NCBI GenBank assembly: GCA_029204225.1
Contig: CM055099.1
Span: 61,659,753 to 61,723,752 of the forward strand
Source: Diphasiastrum complanatum
Lineage: Eukaryota > Streptophyta > Lycopodiopsida > Lycopodiales > Lycopodiaceae
Length of the DNA stretch: 64,000 nucleotides
Direction of reading: 5' to 3'
This document shows positions 1 to 11,600 of this stretch, piece by piece. Every line of letters begins with the position of its first letter. Position 1 is the first letter of the stretch. Made by a program: the position numbers and the translations under genes. Under the pieces are notes generated by a model, which did no database searches, was not told the origin of the DNA, and worked only from the letters and a program-made list of their open reading frames with translations.

Positions 1-329
1 AGCGAGGGCAGAGATACAAAAAATTCCGGATTTTTTGTTGAAAAATTCTGGTTTTTACTTAGTTGTTGGAGCCCCACACCTGAAATCAGATCAGTCAGCT
101 ACTCAACTCAAGAACTAGGAAATTTGGCATCGTTTTGAAGTTTCAAATTGGCATTTTCCTGGACAGCAGGTCTGAAATCTTGGGGAAAAGAGCTGAAAGG
201 GTTCCTCTTCGTAATTTCTTTGGAAGTACAGTCCTCAGAAACAGCTAAGTCATCTTTCCTTTCCCTTGTACAGTTGTAAATTAGTCTTTTAGACTTTTTT
301 CCTTCAGAAGTTAAGGTAGCTCTCTTTAA
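1..329 (+). mobile_element. Leader fragment of a B-family chromovirus
   Basis: This stretch closely matches the untranslated leader of element B at about 8280-8672: the same run of phrases from the section about a 'lost' lysine-rich short ORF through to the words just before B's gag start codon. The match ends abruptly at 329, where the B leader would continue for about 15 bases to its ATG. It is therefore a remnant of a second B-family copy, cut off at the junction with the copia element on its right. It has no coding capacity of its own. Confidence 0.8.
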
Positions 330-368
330 CCTATTGATTAACTTTAACATAGTCATTTATTTCTAACA
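330..368 (-). repeat. Truncated 3' LTR of copia-1
   Basis: On the minus strand it begins TGTTAGAAATAAATGACTAT, identical to the start of the 5' LTR at 4219, and stays recognisably similar for about 39 bases before the similarity ends. It directly follows the purine-rich tract that primes plus-strand synthesis. Confidence 0.75.
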
Positions 369-370
369 CC

Positions 371-1669
371 CTCCTTAAATGACAATGCAGAAAAACTGAA
401 ATCTTCACCATGTAATAAAGCCAACACGTGGTATTAAATTTAAAGCTTGCGTAAAGCTTCAAATCTGACTCTAGGCAACGCCTTAGTGAAGAGGTCGCAA
501 TATTATCCTCTGTAGGACAATACTCAAGTAAAATGTCGCCATCATGAAGTCTCTCCCGAACGAATTGATAATGGATCTCGATGTGCTTCGTCCTCGCATG
601 AAAAACCGGATTCCGTGCAATGGCAATAGCACTTTGACTATCACTCAAGATAAGAGTGGCAGAGGGCTCGCTTGCTTGACCAAGAAATTGCAGAATTTCC
701 ATAGAAAAAGCAATGTCCACTTGTATCCGAGTCACTAAAACCAACCAAACATGCATCATCACAAGCTGCATGAATTGACTCATGAGTGAGACACTATAAG
801 AAATGTTCGGTTTTGAATTACATAGGTAATGAGACAGCCAATAGCTTGACAATATAAAGTAGTATCAAATGGTTCACCATCACCTTGACTACTTAATTTC
901 AGGCCTGTCTCCATAGGTGTAGCAACTGGCTTGCAATCTCCATCCTGAACCGCTTCAAAATCTGCCCAATGTAGCGTTCTTGAGAGATGAAAATTCCAGC
1001 CCCTTTTTGTACAAATTTTAGACCATGATAAAAGTGCAATAGGCCTAAATCTGAGGTTTCAAAAACCATACCAAGATCAAGTATTACGGCATCAATCTGC
1101 TGCTCATTACTTCTCGTAATAATAATATCATCAACATAAAGCAAAATAATGATGATATAATCTGAAGTATGCTTGACATAAAGAGTAGATTCGCTAGGAC
1201 TATTAGTAAACCTGCGATCACAAAAATAGGCATGTATCTTTTGATACCACATCCTCGAGGCTTGCTTCAGTCCATAAAGTGCCTTCTTGAGAAGACAAAC
1301 TTTATCTTCTTGGCCTTCAACCAAAAAACCAGCAGGTTGTTGAAGGTACACTTCCTCATTGAGATCACCATTGAGGAATGCTGTCTTTATGTCAAGTTGC
1401 CGCAAACACCAACCAAAATGGGGAGCCAAAGAGGTTACTGCCCTCATGGTAGTCATCTGAGCAGTAGGAGAAAAAGTCTCCTCATAATCAATCCCCTTTT
1501 GCTGAGCATAGCATTTGGCAACAAGCCTTGCCTTGTACCTTTCAATGGTACCATCTGCCTTATACTTGATTTTGTGTACCCATTTAGAACCAATTGCCTT
1601 CTTCCCATGAGGAAGATCAACAAGAACCCAAATCTGGTTCTTCATGAGTGAGTCATGACTCATACTCAT
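371..1669 (-). pseudogene. copia-1 reverse transcriptase and RNase H remnant
   Basis: The reverse transcriptase is nearly continuous from about 1669 to 899. It contains the copia blocks GSKWVHKIKYKADG, RYKARLVAK, LDIKTAFLNGDL, LYGLKQASRMWYQK and the catalytic LLYVDDIII. A TRS in place of the usual AS after YVDDIII and a stop after the RYIGQILKRF block mark decay. RNase H resumes around 770 with SDSQSAIAIARNPVFHARTKHIEIHYQFVRE, after loss of its N-terminal portion, and ends in several frames near 440. In the intact family the enzyme copies element RNA into DNA in virus-like particles. Here it is a non-functional relic. Confidence 0.85.
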
Positions 1670-2075
1670 CTTGCATCACATCCTCCCAACATTTTACTCC
1701 CTTGGCCTGCTCATGGAAAACAGGTTCTTCCGCAACATCTCCATGAGATGTAAGAGCAAAATTTGAAAAATCAGCATAGTCCACTGATTTTGTAGAGGCA
1801 CGTGTCTTTCCATCATAAAAAGAACTTTCTTTTCTGTCCCGCAAAGTCAATAGCAGCCATCGTGGGACTGTTTTGGCACATTCTTAATGTACTTTTCTTC
1901 ACCATTAGGTAGAATGATGACTACAATTCCAATTCCATGAATAGAATAAGATGCATTATCCACACATTGTACCTTGCTTCCATTTTGCACTTTCACTAAT
2001 TTAGTGAATGCTTCTTTGCGAGAAGTCATATGACGAGTAGACCACTATCAATCACCCATTCAATGGGCTGAAAAT
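1653..2075 (-). pseudogene. copia-1 protease remnant joined to the region before RT (integrase deletion)
   Basis: Gag ends with EWVIDSG, the active-site block of copia aspartic protease. A one-base frame break follows and the protease resumes as MTSRKEAFTKLVKVQNG and GEEKYIKNVPK. It stops at about 1850 and is joined directly to the linker that normally precedes reverse transcriptase (VKCWEDVMQDEYES). GAG-pre-integrase and the whole integrase core are therefore missing. The join is seen directly; the deletion is inferred from the fixed domain order of copia elements. Confidence 0.8.
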
Positions 2076-3072
2076 CAGCAACTTGCAAAACAGAACCTGA
2101 ATTCCTCATAGATGTAGAAGTACTAGTAGAAGCAATATTAGACACAAAAGCAAAGTCTTGGTTGAAGAGATCACCACTAGCTTCAAGCTCTTGCTCCAAA
2201 GTAGCAAGTGAAGCACTAGTATCAATTCCTTTACTCTCCTCTTTCACAAGCTTCTTCTTACAATCCTTGATGAAGTGCCCATACTTCTTGCAATAATGGC
2301 ACTTCCCTTTCTTCTTTTGAGTGTTGACATCTTGACCTCCAATGGGCTTTTGCTCATCCTTGGAAGGAGGCTTCCCCTTTCCTTTTGACTTGCCTTTGCC
2401 CTTGCCTTTCGTGAAAAAAGCTTGATCTTGTTGAGTGTCACCCACAAAATTTTGCCTCGTTTGCTCCTCTTGAAGAAGCAGCCCAACAAGTTAATCAAAA
2501 GAGAGTTGCTGTCCCCTACTCAAAGATGAAACAAATGGAAGATAAGAGGAAGGTAATGAGTTGAGAGTAATGGAAACAAATTGAGCATCCTCAATTATCT
2601 CATCAATATTGAGAAGCTCCTCACGAAGATCTTTGATCTTCGTCAAGTGATTGGTCACTTGATCCCCTTCTTGCATCTTCAACAAAGAAAGCTGACTTTT
2701 GAGATACACCACTCTTGCTGGATTTTTGACTCTATACATAGTATAAAGTGTATCCCACGCACTTTTAGATGTCTTACAAGACCTAATATGAGGTAAGATA
2801 GATCTTTTCACAGCAAGAGCAACCATAGAATGTGCTTGTGCATCCCTTCTATCCCATTTTTTTGGTTCTTCCGAAGATGTAGAAGAAGATGATGATCCAC
2901 GAGGTGTAGGAGGTGCCAAAGAAGGAGGCCTTTCCTCATCACCATTGACCAAATCCCACAGCCCTTTCGCTATGAGAAGATTCTTTATCATGTAACTCCA
3001 CAAGGAGTAGTTTGTGCCATCCAACCGATTTTCACTAAACAAAGAACCGATAGCTTCCGATTCTTTAGCCAT
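2026..3072 (-). pseudogene. copia-1 gag, one in-frame stop
   Basis: The start is placed at the ATG at 3072-3070 (MAKESEAIGSLF), because GTNYSLWSYMIKNLL follows at the usual place for UBN2-type copia Gag. The Gag body continues to RGQQLSFD, where a TAA at about 2488-2490 interrupts it. The same frame then resumes and carries a lysine-rich spacer and a perfect CCHC knuckle, CHYCKKYGHFIKDC, which would bind the element RNA. Apart from the single stop the frame is open into the protease motif, so this gag is less decayed than the pol behind it. Confidence 0.85.
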
Positions 3073-3780
3073 TATCTCCAACAGAATTTCAGCTTGTAGT
3101 AGATGGAAAAGAGAGCCTTTCCACAACCAAATCTCCTCACAAAATTTGCAGCAAACAAAGAGCTGAAAGTAGGAGCACAAGATGTCTTTCAATCTGCAAC
3201 CAAAGTGCCCAAAAGATAATGGATAGATGGCTGTCTTTCTACACAAAAAAGCCAGCTTCTTGAAAATCAGTTTAGCTTCGATTGAAGCCTACACCAAAAC
3301 CCAATTAAGAAGCCAAATAGTGTGATCACATTCCAATAGGGTTGTTGAAAGCGCCCTATTGCTTGCTGAGAATCTGCAAATTTCCAGCCACAAGTTGACC
3401 TAACCCTGTTAGGGTTTGCTGAATTTTGGGCGCCCTCCTACACAAATGCAAACTTGAAAACAAAAATAGCAAGATAAGGGGACACCACAACCAAAAATCA
3501 GTAGCAGATTTTTGGGCGCCCTCCTCCAAACAAAACTTGTTGAAAACTGGTTGCATAAAAGTCTGATTTGAGATTCCGATTTTTGGGTGCCACAAATTGC
3601 TCCTCCAAGATCTTTGATGGGTGCCCTCCTTCAACCTAAAAAGAGACGAAAAAGCTTATCCAAACTCCACTTGGAAAGATCAGCAGGATGCTGAAATTTC
3701 AGAACAAAAAGTAGAGAAGCTCCTCTTCTGGTAGGCCGCCAGCATACAAGCTTGCTGCAGATCCGGTAACTCTGATACCA

Positions 3781-3868
3781 TGTAGGAAAGCAAGAGTCAA
3801 GTCACCAAGATCTAGTTATCAATCAATCTCCACAAGAAACAAGAAAGAAGAGGCTGGGCGCCCTCCTC

Positions 3869-3920
<52 letters not shown>

Positions 3921-4219
3921 GCAACAAGAGCAATGGAGAGCAATGCTTAGCCAAACTGAAAAATGTGACACAATAAGCCAATATGTACTCTACCTACTTA
4001 TTGATTGTAGGGCACCCCCAAAAGTCAAGTTAGGGCCCCTAAACCAAATTAGACCCCTAAGGACCCATGAGTCAGTACATGACCAAAATTGGGTCCAACT
4101 GAACTTAAGACAAACTTAAGATGGCCTAAATAACTAAATACCCATGGTTACACAAATCTCGACCTTTTGGGTCAAAGTAACCTATGGAGTAAAATTAGCA
4201 TAGTCATTTATTTCTAACA
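3781..4219 (-). repeat. 5' LTR of copia-1 (439 bp)
   Basis: Bounded by TGTTAG at its minus-strand start and CCTACA at its end, immediately followed (minus strand) by TGGTATCAGAGT, the tRNA-Met-type primer-binding site. It contains a 47-bp AG microsatellite (3871-3917). The right edge abuts a copia-2 fragment at 4220. Confidence 0.85.
3871..3917. repeat. (AG)n microsatellite inside the copia-1 LTR
   Basis: Uninterrupted AG dinucleotides over 47 bases, close to the 3' end of the LTR in transcript orientation. Confidence 0.95.
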
Positions 4220-5326
4220 GAGCATCTATGGCCTAAAGCAATCAGCAAGGGCCTGGTTCCAAAAGAAGGATGAAGGTTTGAAGTTTCTTGGTTTTACTCC
4301 TATTAGTGCTGATCCAAATGTTTACACAAAGTACCTTAATGGGAAAATAGTAATCATTGGTGTTTATGTCGATGATACATTGATTGCCACTAAGTCCATA
4401 GAAAATATGGAGATAGTCAAGAAGCAAATATCCTCTATATTTGAAATTGCAGATATGGGAGAAGCCAAAGATTATCTTTGTGTGCAGATTGAAAAGAAAA
4501 ACTCTAACTATTTCCTACATCAATTTTCTATATTTCAAAGCTTCTTGATAGGTTTAACATGCAGGATTGTAAGGGGAAAATGGTTCCTATGCCTACAGGA
4601 ACCATATTATGGAAGGATGATTGTCCGACAACCAAGGAGGAAAAAGAGCAGATGGCTCTTATTCCTTATCAACATCTCATTGGTTCCCTTGTATACATAG
4701 CAACTTGGACTAGGCCTGAAATAGCTTTTTCAGTTTTCAGCCTTAGTCAATTCAATGCTAATCCAAGTTTGAAACATTGGAAATTAGCACAACATGTTTT
4801 GAAATATCTCAAGCATACTATAAACTATGGACTCATTTTTCCCATGACAAAAGCATAGAGGTAATCACCTATAGAGATGCAAGTTGGATGTCTAGGAAGG
4901 ATGATTCAAAGAGCATCTCTGGATGTGTTTGTCTAGTTGCAGATGCTGCTATTTCATGGGTATGTAAAATGCAATCCATTGTTGCTCAATCATCTTGTGA
5001 ATCGGAAATTGTGGCAGCAACAAAAGCGTGCAATGAGATCTTATGGATGCAATACATTTCGAACCAGCTTGGAGTTTTTCAAGAAAATCCTAACACTTCA
5101 GCTATCTTACTAAGCAAGGATTCAGTATTTCATCGAAAAACTAAGCACATAGCTATGAGATATCATCACATCAAAGATTTGGAGGAAAAACAAATCATCG
5201 AAGTGGAGTATGTGCTAAGTGAAGACGTGGTAGCCGACATCTTCACCAAACCATTGGATAAGAGCTTATTTGAAAAGCATCGGGAGGCATTGAAAGTTAT
5301 TTATTTAAACAAGTTTAAGGGGGAGT
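4220..5326 (+). pseudogene. copia-2 pol 3' fragment: RT C-terminus and RNase H
   Basis: The fragment starts inside the reverse transcriptase palm at IYGLKQSARAWFQK and continues through GFTPISADPNVYTK and the catalytic VYVDDTLIATK. A frame break near 4545 is followed by the thumb/connection (TRPEIAFSVFSLSQF). RNase H then shows SISGCVCLVADAAISW, SSCESEIVAATKACNEILWMQ, VFHRKTKHIAMRYHHIKD and VVADIFTKPLDK. The end is intact and runs into a purine tract (AAGGGGGAG, 5318-5325) and an LTR. Everything upstream was lost where copia-1 now abuts. Confidence 0.88.
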
Positions 5327-5489
5327 TGTTGAACTTATAAACCTAGCTAAATAAATTGAACATGGCACATGGTCATACTTGGGTCTAAATTTTTAAGGCC
5401 CAAAATAACTTAGGCAAATTTTTTTTGCTACAAACTCGTGGGAGGCCTTTTTGCATGATGATGGCACATAACCATTTTAGTTTGGTAGA

Positions 5490-5513
5490 CCCCCATGCAT
5501 ATGTGCATGGGGG
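5490..5513. repeat. Perfect hairpin in the copia-2 LTR
   Basis: CCCCCATGCA, a 4-base loop, then TGCATGGGGG: ten paired bases without mismatch. It could be a terminator-like or processing structure in the LTR transcript, or chance; no function is claimed. Confidence 0.7.
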
Positions 5514-5541
5514 AGAATAAGTTAGTTTGCCAGCTATCATG

Positions 5542-5546
5542 ACATG
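5542..5546. repeat. Target-site duplication of element A, left
   Basis: ACATG here is repeated at 18093-18097 immediately after the 3' LTR of element A, which fixes the element's outer boundaries. Confidence 0.85.
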
Positions 5547-5995
5547 AGTTATGGACTCGGCTCATTACATTCGCCGCGTCCATTTACATTTACAGTTGCT
5601 TTACTTTATGCATAAGCAGGCCTTGGGTCCTTTCTTATTCATTAGTGACATTCAGACTATATGGTTGGCCTTTGTCCTTATTATTCATTATTAGGCCATT
5701 TGGACATATTACTGGAGAGTGGGGGCCTTCTTGGAGGGCGCACTATTATCCTTCCTAGTTGGGCCCTAGCCACTGGACGCTTCCTTTTAGGGCTTCCTCT
5801 TGGCTATAAGTAGGGAAACTGTGTCATTTGTCATTCAGCTGATGATATTGATCTCTCTCTTTAGCCTCCTTAATCTCTCTCTTTCCTGCTTTCTAGGGTT
5901 AAGTCTTGCTTATGTGTTGCTTTCATAGCTTAAGTCTTGCTTATGTGATGCTTTTATAGCTTAGCTCTAGATCAACTATGGCTCTATTCGTAACT
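5547..5995 (+). repeat. 5' LTR of element A (449 bp)
   Basis: It starts AGTTATGGACTCGG and ends ATTCGTAACT, directly followed by TGGTATCAGAGC. The terminal inverted pair is AGTTA/TAACT. A TATA-like CTATAAGTAGG at about 5804-5815 probably marks the promoter. Confidence 0.88.
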
Positions 5996-6007
5996 TGGTA
6001 TCAGAGC
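5996..6007 (+). promoter_or_regulatory. Primer-binding site of element A
   Basis: TGGTATCAGAGC starts right after the last LTR base and is complementary to the 3' end of plant initiator tRNA-Met, the usual primer of minus-strand synthesis. Confidence 0.88.
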
Positions 6008-6682
6008 ACTTTTCTGAGCACAATCTGGAATTTTTTTCTTTGCTGCCTTGCCTTGCTCCTCCATCGCTGTTCCTACAGCTCCATTGCCGCTTTGACAGCC
6101 CTGTTCCATCGCTGCTCCTTCCACTCCTTCCTGCCTAGCGCTCCCCCTGTTTTGTCCCCTCTTTTCCTTGCTGCCCAGCGCTCCTCCTCTTCCTTTCCAT
6201 CGCTGTCCCTGCCTTTCGACCTGTCACTTTCGTCTGATATTTTTCCAGTTTGCAGCCATCTTCCACAGTTAGTTCCCTGACTGTCCAGCGCCCATCCTCA
6301 TTCAAAAACTACCCAATTCCGACATCATTTGCTATTCCAAACAACCAAAATTCTTCAACCTGTACATCGCTGCCTCAACACTCCCAACTTGTCACTTTTG
6401 CCTATTTTTTTCTCCATTTCTAGCCATCTTTTACAGCTTATCAAAAGGCTGTCGCGCGCTCATTCTCCACCACATTTTCAGGAATTCTGACTCCGTTTAA
6501 TCTTTCAAATTCACATTTTTTCCCTGGCTGTCCAGCGCATTTTTACAGCCCTCGTTTCCCACTTCTCCATTGTTCATTGCTACCTTTTTTCAGTTGTGAT
6601 GATATTGGTTGTAATAGGCTAATTTGGGGTGACGACAAGAGTAGGCTCCCTCAAGTTTTCGTCTATTCCTTCCACTATCATT

Positions 6683-7525
6683 ATGGCACATTCACCTACC
6701 CCGAGTGAGACTATTCAGGAAACCTTATCCGATCAGTTTCGTCGCATGGATGAGACCCTTTTTGGCCTCGTTCTTCGCTTCGATTCAGTTATGACCGGCT
6801 TTGCTACTATGCAGCCACAGATTGATTTTTTACAGCCTCATGGTCCTGGTAAAGCTCCTGTTTTTCTTACATTTGGGACTCCCCCTCCATTTGGATTTCC
6901 ATCTTCTTCTGCTAGTCAGCCTGGTGGTGGACCGTTCACTCCATCTAACCCACCTCCTGGTTTCTTTCCTCGTCCCCCCCTTGCTCGAGACTTTCGTGAT
7001 AGGGTACAGCTTGCTACCTATTCCGGTTCCTCTGACGGGAACTTATTAGAGAAATGGTTTGCTAAGCTTGACACATATTTTCAGATTTACCCTAAGACTG
7101 ATCCTCAGAAGATCCAGTTGGCTGCTTTACATTTAGATGGACGTGCCGCCACGTGGTGGCGAGTTTATAGAGCTGATCCTGATCGGGAAGGGCTCCATGT
7201 ATGGCATACTTTTCGCCGTGACCTCCGCCATGCTATGATTGATCCTCAATGGCTTGACCGCCAACGTGATACATTCCGTAGTCTCACTCAGACCAGTGAT
7301 CTTGCTTCTTTTACAGATAAGTTTATGGAGCTTTCTTATCTTTTCACAGATCTACAGCCCATTGAGCTTATTTCTCGTTACATTGCTAGGCTTCGTGGTG
7401 CTTTACGTTATGATGTTTCTTCCTTCCGTCCTACCACACTTGTTGAGGCGATGTCTCTTGCCAGTACTTTACAGCATAAGTACTCTGACACCCTTCCTTC
7501 CCGCTTCTCCCGACCCCGTCCTTCT
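6683..7525 (+). pseudogene. Element A gag, N-terminal part (split by element B)
   Basis: The ATG at 6683 (MAHSPTPSET) is chosen because it opens the conserved frame also seen in element C (43876). A proline-rich linker (GGPFTPSNPPPGFFP) is followed by the gypsy Gag core: ATYSGSSDGNLLEKWFAKL, AALHLDGRAATWWR, FRRDLRHAMIDP, SFTDKFMELSYLFTDLQP and SRYIARLRGALRYDV. Gag forms the particle. The frame breaks off at 7525 because element B was inserted, and it resumes at 13845 in the same frame once B and one TSD copy are discounted. Confidence 0.85.
7521..7525. repeat. Target-site duplication of element B, left
   Basis: CTTCT, repeated at 13840-13844. The corresponding position in element C (about 44730) is uninterrupted, confirming insertion. 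Confidence 0.88.
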
Positions 7526-7883
7526 TGTTACGAGCTCGTAACCAGTGCCGAACCCTAGAGAACACAGATAGGTCAGATACCACAGTCAGGGTCGTGTCCA
7601 GCGTACATGACCAACAGGGCAAGACAGTGTGAGTAGTGTGCCCCAGCATGGTCCATAGCCATGGCGGGCCTAACACAGCCTAGGGACCCTGTCAGCAGGA
7701 TAGGGCCCCTAGTTGGGTCCCGACGTGCAGTCGGCCACGTCAGTGCCATGTGGCCGACACTTGGCAGTAGCATGCTACCAGTCCTCACACTGGGCTAGGA
7801 GGGGCTTACTCTATATCAGGGAGTAGGCAAGGTTGGGTGGATCAGTTAGTGTTTGCCCTACTGTGGTGTTAGGATCTATTACA
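7526..7883 (+). repeat. 5' LTR of element B (358 bp)
   Basis: TGTTACGAGC...CTATTACA. Bases 7527-7542 are a perfect 16-bp palindrome around SacI-like GAGCTC. A TATA-like CTCTATATCAGG lies at about 7810-7821. Confidence 0.92.
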
Positions 7884-7884
7884 C

Positions 7885-7898
7885 TGGTATCAGAGCCA
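7885..7898 (+). promoter_or_regulatory. Primer-binding site of element B
   Basis: TGGTATCAGAGCCA, one base after the LTR, complementary to initiator tRNA-Met 3' end. Confidence 0.9.
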
Positions 7899-8686
7899 TC
7901 TCCATCCTAGGGAGTTTAGGACAGCAGTAGAGAAAGCTATCAGAAGATAGGAAGGGTTTCTCAGATTCTCAGAGAGGAATAGAGGAGGAGGATCGCTGTA
8001 GGAGCAGCCTTCAAACTTCTGATTTCCACTGAGAAATCACAGTAGCAAGGAGTCAGATTCCAAGTGTAGGTAACTCGCTGAAAAAACAGCTGTTTCTCAC
8101 TGACTTCAGAGGATTCTTCGTAGTTTTCCCAGCGAAATTAGAGTAGGAAGAAGCCAGCACCTCCATCGCTGTACAGTCAGAGACCTACATCCGATTTCCA
8201 GGGAAAAAGTTACTGGTTCTCAGCGAGTTGGAAGCCAAAAAAGAGGAGCAGGGCTAGCGCTGCCAGTGCTTCTGAAAATCTGGTTTTTCAACAAGTTTTT
8301 GGGCCCCAACGTCAGAGGTTTGGAGCAAGAGGATTCCTACCAGATCAGCGAGTAGGAGACTTCTGAAATTTCAGAACTCAGAAGGGTTTTTGGACTTCAG
8401 ATTTGCCTTTTTGTGGACAAGTTGGATTGCAATCAGACCAGCGAGCTACTATCCTCAAAAAACCGGGAAATTTAGTACCGTTTTGAAGCCTCAAACTGGC
8501 ATTTTTCGGAACAGCAGGTCTGAAATTTTGGGGAAAAGAGCTGAAAGGGTTCCTCTTCATTCTTTCTTTGGAAGTACAGTCCTCAGAAATAGCTAAGTCA
8601 TCTTTCCTTTCCCTTGTATAGTTGTAAATTAGTCTTTTAGACTTTTTTCCTTCAGAAGTTAAGGTAGCTCTCTTTCAGTTTCGAAG
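7899..8686 (+). other. Untranslated leader of element B
   Basis: About 790 bases between primer-binding site and gag ATG. It has no convincing ORF. It contains repeated short phrases of the kind CAGCGAGTAGGAAGC and would hold the packaging signal. Its last 400 bases are shared with the fragment at 1-329. Confidence 0.7.
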
Positions 8687-11600
8687 ATGACCACTCCTCA
8701 GGGACCTGATCAACCCCAGGAGAGAGGCTTCGACGAACTTGAAACAGAAGCCTTGGCTTACAGAAAAGGGAAGGAACCCATGGAAGTAGAAGAACAGGAA
8801 CAGTTCGCCGAAGAACTCGACGAACTGGTTACCAAGGAGCAGTTCCTCCAATTGGTAACAGAAGTGGATGAACTGAAGCTGGCATTAGCCAATTTCAAGT
8901 CCAGTGTGGACGACTCGTTCGCTGAACTCAAAAACTTGATTTTGAGCTTCGCGAAAGGAAGCCTTCCCTCCACTTCTCAGTTATCCCCTTCTCCACTTCC
9001 ATCAGTTTCGGGTGAGACTTTACGGTCTCACCCCAGTGTTTTTAAAGATTTAAAGCCTCCTACTTTTAATGGGGAAGAGAAGGATAGAAATGCAGATATT
9101 CTACAAACCTTCCTCAGCAAATGGAAGAACATTCATGCTCTTAAACAGACCCCTGACCATTTGCAAGCAATTGAGGCCAGTCTTTCTTTAGGGCCTATGG
9201 CCTATAAGTGGTGGTTAAATCTCCAGGAGACTGGGCAGACTCCCCGGTCATGGAAAGCTTTTGAAGAAGCTTTCCTAAGAGAATTTCTACCAGAGAATGA
9301 ACTTGATAGAGCCTGGGAAGCCTGGGAAAGAACAGTAATGGACAAGTCCCTCATCCAATATATCTCGCAGTATCGAGAGGCAATTTTAAAGATTAAAAAT
9401 ATGGATGACTATCAAAAAATCAGGGGATTTGTCCGTGGCCTCAAAGATGAATATAAAGCAGAGGTCCAGAGAAACTCGCCTACTACCCTTGAGCAAGCTC
9501 TCAGATATGCTCAAATCTATGATGATTCAGTGGGTAGGAAGAGAGCGAGACAACAACCACTTTCTGAGCAGCTTCCTCAGAAAGACTTTCAATTTAAAAA
9601 GAAATTTTTAAAAAGAAAGAAAGAAGATAAATTTAAAGGTGAAGCTCCTCAGAAACGCCCTTCACTCATACAGCCCTTAAAACCAGATGATTTTGAGAAA
9701 GCCAAACAAGAACGTTTGTGCTTTGTGTGTATGGGCAAGGGACACACAGTCAAACAGTGTCCCAAGGGGCCTTTCACTAAAAAAGATAAGAAAGATAAAA
9801 AACAAGTTCATCTTGTTCAGACTGTAAGTTTCCCCAGTGACTCGGCAGCTTCCGAGATCAAAGTGTATCATGAAGATCATGAACACTGTTGCCAGCTGAC
9901 CTCTGCAATGCTAGCGAGACCCTTCAGCTTTGGGCCGCATGACCTAGTACGTATGCATGGGAAAGTTGGTAACCAGTCAGTAAGAGTCATGGTTGATGAT
10001 GGGGCAACCCATAATTTCATCAACCACACCCTGGTTAAAAAGCTTAAACTACCAGAAGTACCTAGTCAGCATAGGTACATAGTTTCATTAGCTAAGGGTG
10101 AAGATAAAAAAATATGGGAAACTATGGTAAGTAAGTTAAATCTTGGTATTCAGGGGTACCAAGATCAAATAAACTTTCAGATAATGCACCTGGATCGAAC
10201 AGACATTGTTCTCGGGAGAGATTGGCTCTACAGTTTAGGACCTTCCCTCCACAGAAACTATCAGGAGAACACCCTCAGCTTTCAGTATAAAGGCCGAGAG
10301 ATCCAGTTGCATGGGGAGCATGATGTTCCCAACAGCCCTATGGTCTGCAGTTTTGAGCTCTGTCAGCTAATCGGAGACGAAGACCATCAGGTATTCTTAT
10401 GTGACTTTCAGTTTATTCCTGAAGTTTCTATTTCCAGTTCTATTCAGCAGAAAATCAGTAAATTAGAAACTTTATTGTCTAAATTTAAAGATGTTTTTCC
10501 TGAAGATTTGCCACATGGTTTACCACCTAGCAGAGAGGTAGATCATGTAATAAACCTAGTACCAGGTACAGCACCTGTTTCTAAACCTCCGTATCGGGTC
10601 AGCCGAACAGAGGATGAAGAAATAACTAGGCAGTTAACAGACTATCTTGGGAAAGGCCAAATTCAGACCAGTAGTTCACCATGGGCCTCACCAGTCCTAT
10701 TGGTGAAAAAGAAAGAGGGGTCTATGCGTCTTTGCGTAGATTACAGAGCCCTCAATAAAGTCACAATTAAGAATAAATACCCTATGCCTCGAGCAGACGA
10801 GTTGTTTGATCAACTCGACGGGGCTAAGTTTTTCAGCAAAATAGACCTCAGATCGGGATATCATCAAGTCCGTATAAAATCGGAAGATGTCTCGAAAACA
10901 GCTTTTAGGACTCGTCACGGTCATTATGAGTTTAAGGTGATGCCATTTGGGCTCACAAATGCTCCAGCTACCTTTATGACCTTGATGAACAGTGTCCTCA
11001 GACCATACTTGGGTAAATTTGTAGTCGTATTTTTAGATGACATCCTCGTTTACAGTAAAACCAGGAAGGAGCATCTAAAACACCTCAGTAAGGTGTTTCG
11101 ACTGCTCAGAAAGCATAAGCTTTATGCTAAACAATCCAAGTTTGAATTCTTCGTTGAAGAAGTAGCATATTTGGGTCACATTATCTCTTCAGATGGGATT
11201 AAGATGGACCCAAATAAGGTTAAAGCCATACTCAGTTGGCTGAGACCTCAGAATATTTTGGAACTTCAAATCTTTCTTGGTCTGGCGGGATATTACAGAC
11301 GATTTGTCAAGGAATATGCTCAGACAGCAGTCCCTATGACAAATCTCCTTAAGGGGAAGGGAAAGGAGTTCATTTGGGAGTCCGCACAACAGGAGAGCTT
11401 TGATGCTCTCAAAACAGCCTTAGCTACAGCACCAGTTTTAAAGGTCGTCGACCCCAATCAGCCATTTGTGGTCGAAACAGATGCTAGCGACTTTGCAGTA
11501 GGTGCTGTGCTAACTCAGGGTGGACGACCAGTTGCGTTCGAGAGTAAAAAACTCGAGCCAGCACAGACTAGGTATAGTGCCTATGAAAAGGAACTCTTTT

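Larger units (their letters stand above)
330..4219 (-). mobile_element. Decayed Ty1/copia element (copia-1), integrase deleted
   Basis: Read on the minus strand, the order is 5' LTR (4219-3781), primer-binding site TGGTATCAGAGT just below 3781, gag, protease remnant, reverse transcriptase, RNase H, a purine tract (AAGGAGGG) and the first 39 bases of a 3' LTR (368-330). Gag-pro-RT-RNase H order is that of Ty1/copia. The whole integrase that should lie between protease and reverse transcriptase is missing, and the 3' LTR is cut off where the chromovirus fragment begins. The element cannot be autonomous. Nonsense codons and frame breaks show it is old. Confidence 0.85.
5327..5546 (+). repeat. 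copia-2 3' LTR, left part (interrupted by element A)
   Basis: It begins TGTTGAACTTATAAAC directly after the purine tract that ends the copia-2 coding region. The LTR is broken at 5546 by insertion of element A and resumes at 18098. A perfect 10-bp-stem hairpin (5490-5513) lies inside it. Confidence 0.75.

Noticed and set aside
7431-7676. Antisense ORF in element B LTR, repeated at 13447-13632
   Set aside because: It appears twice only because the LTR is duplicated; no motif and no plausible promoter.
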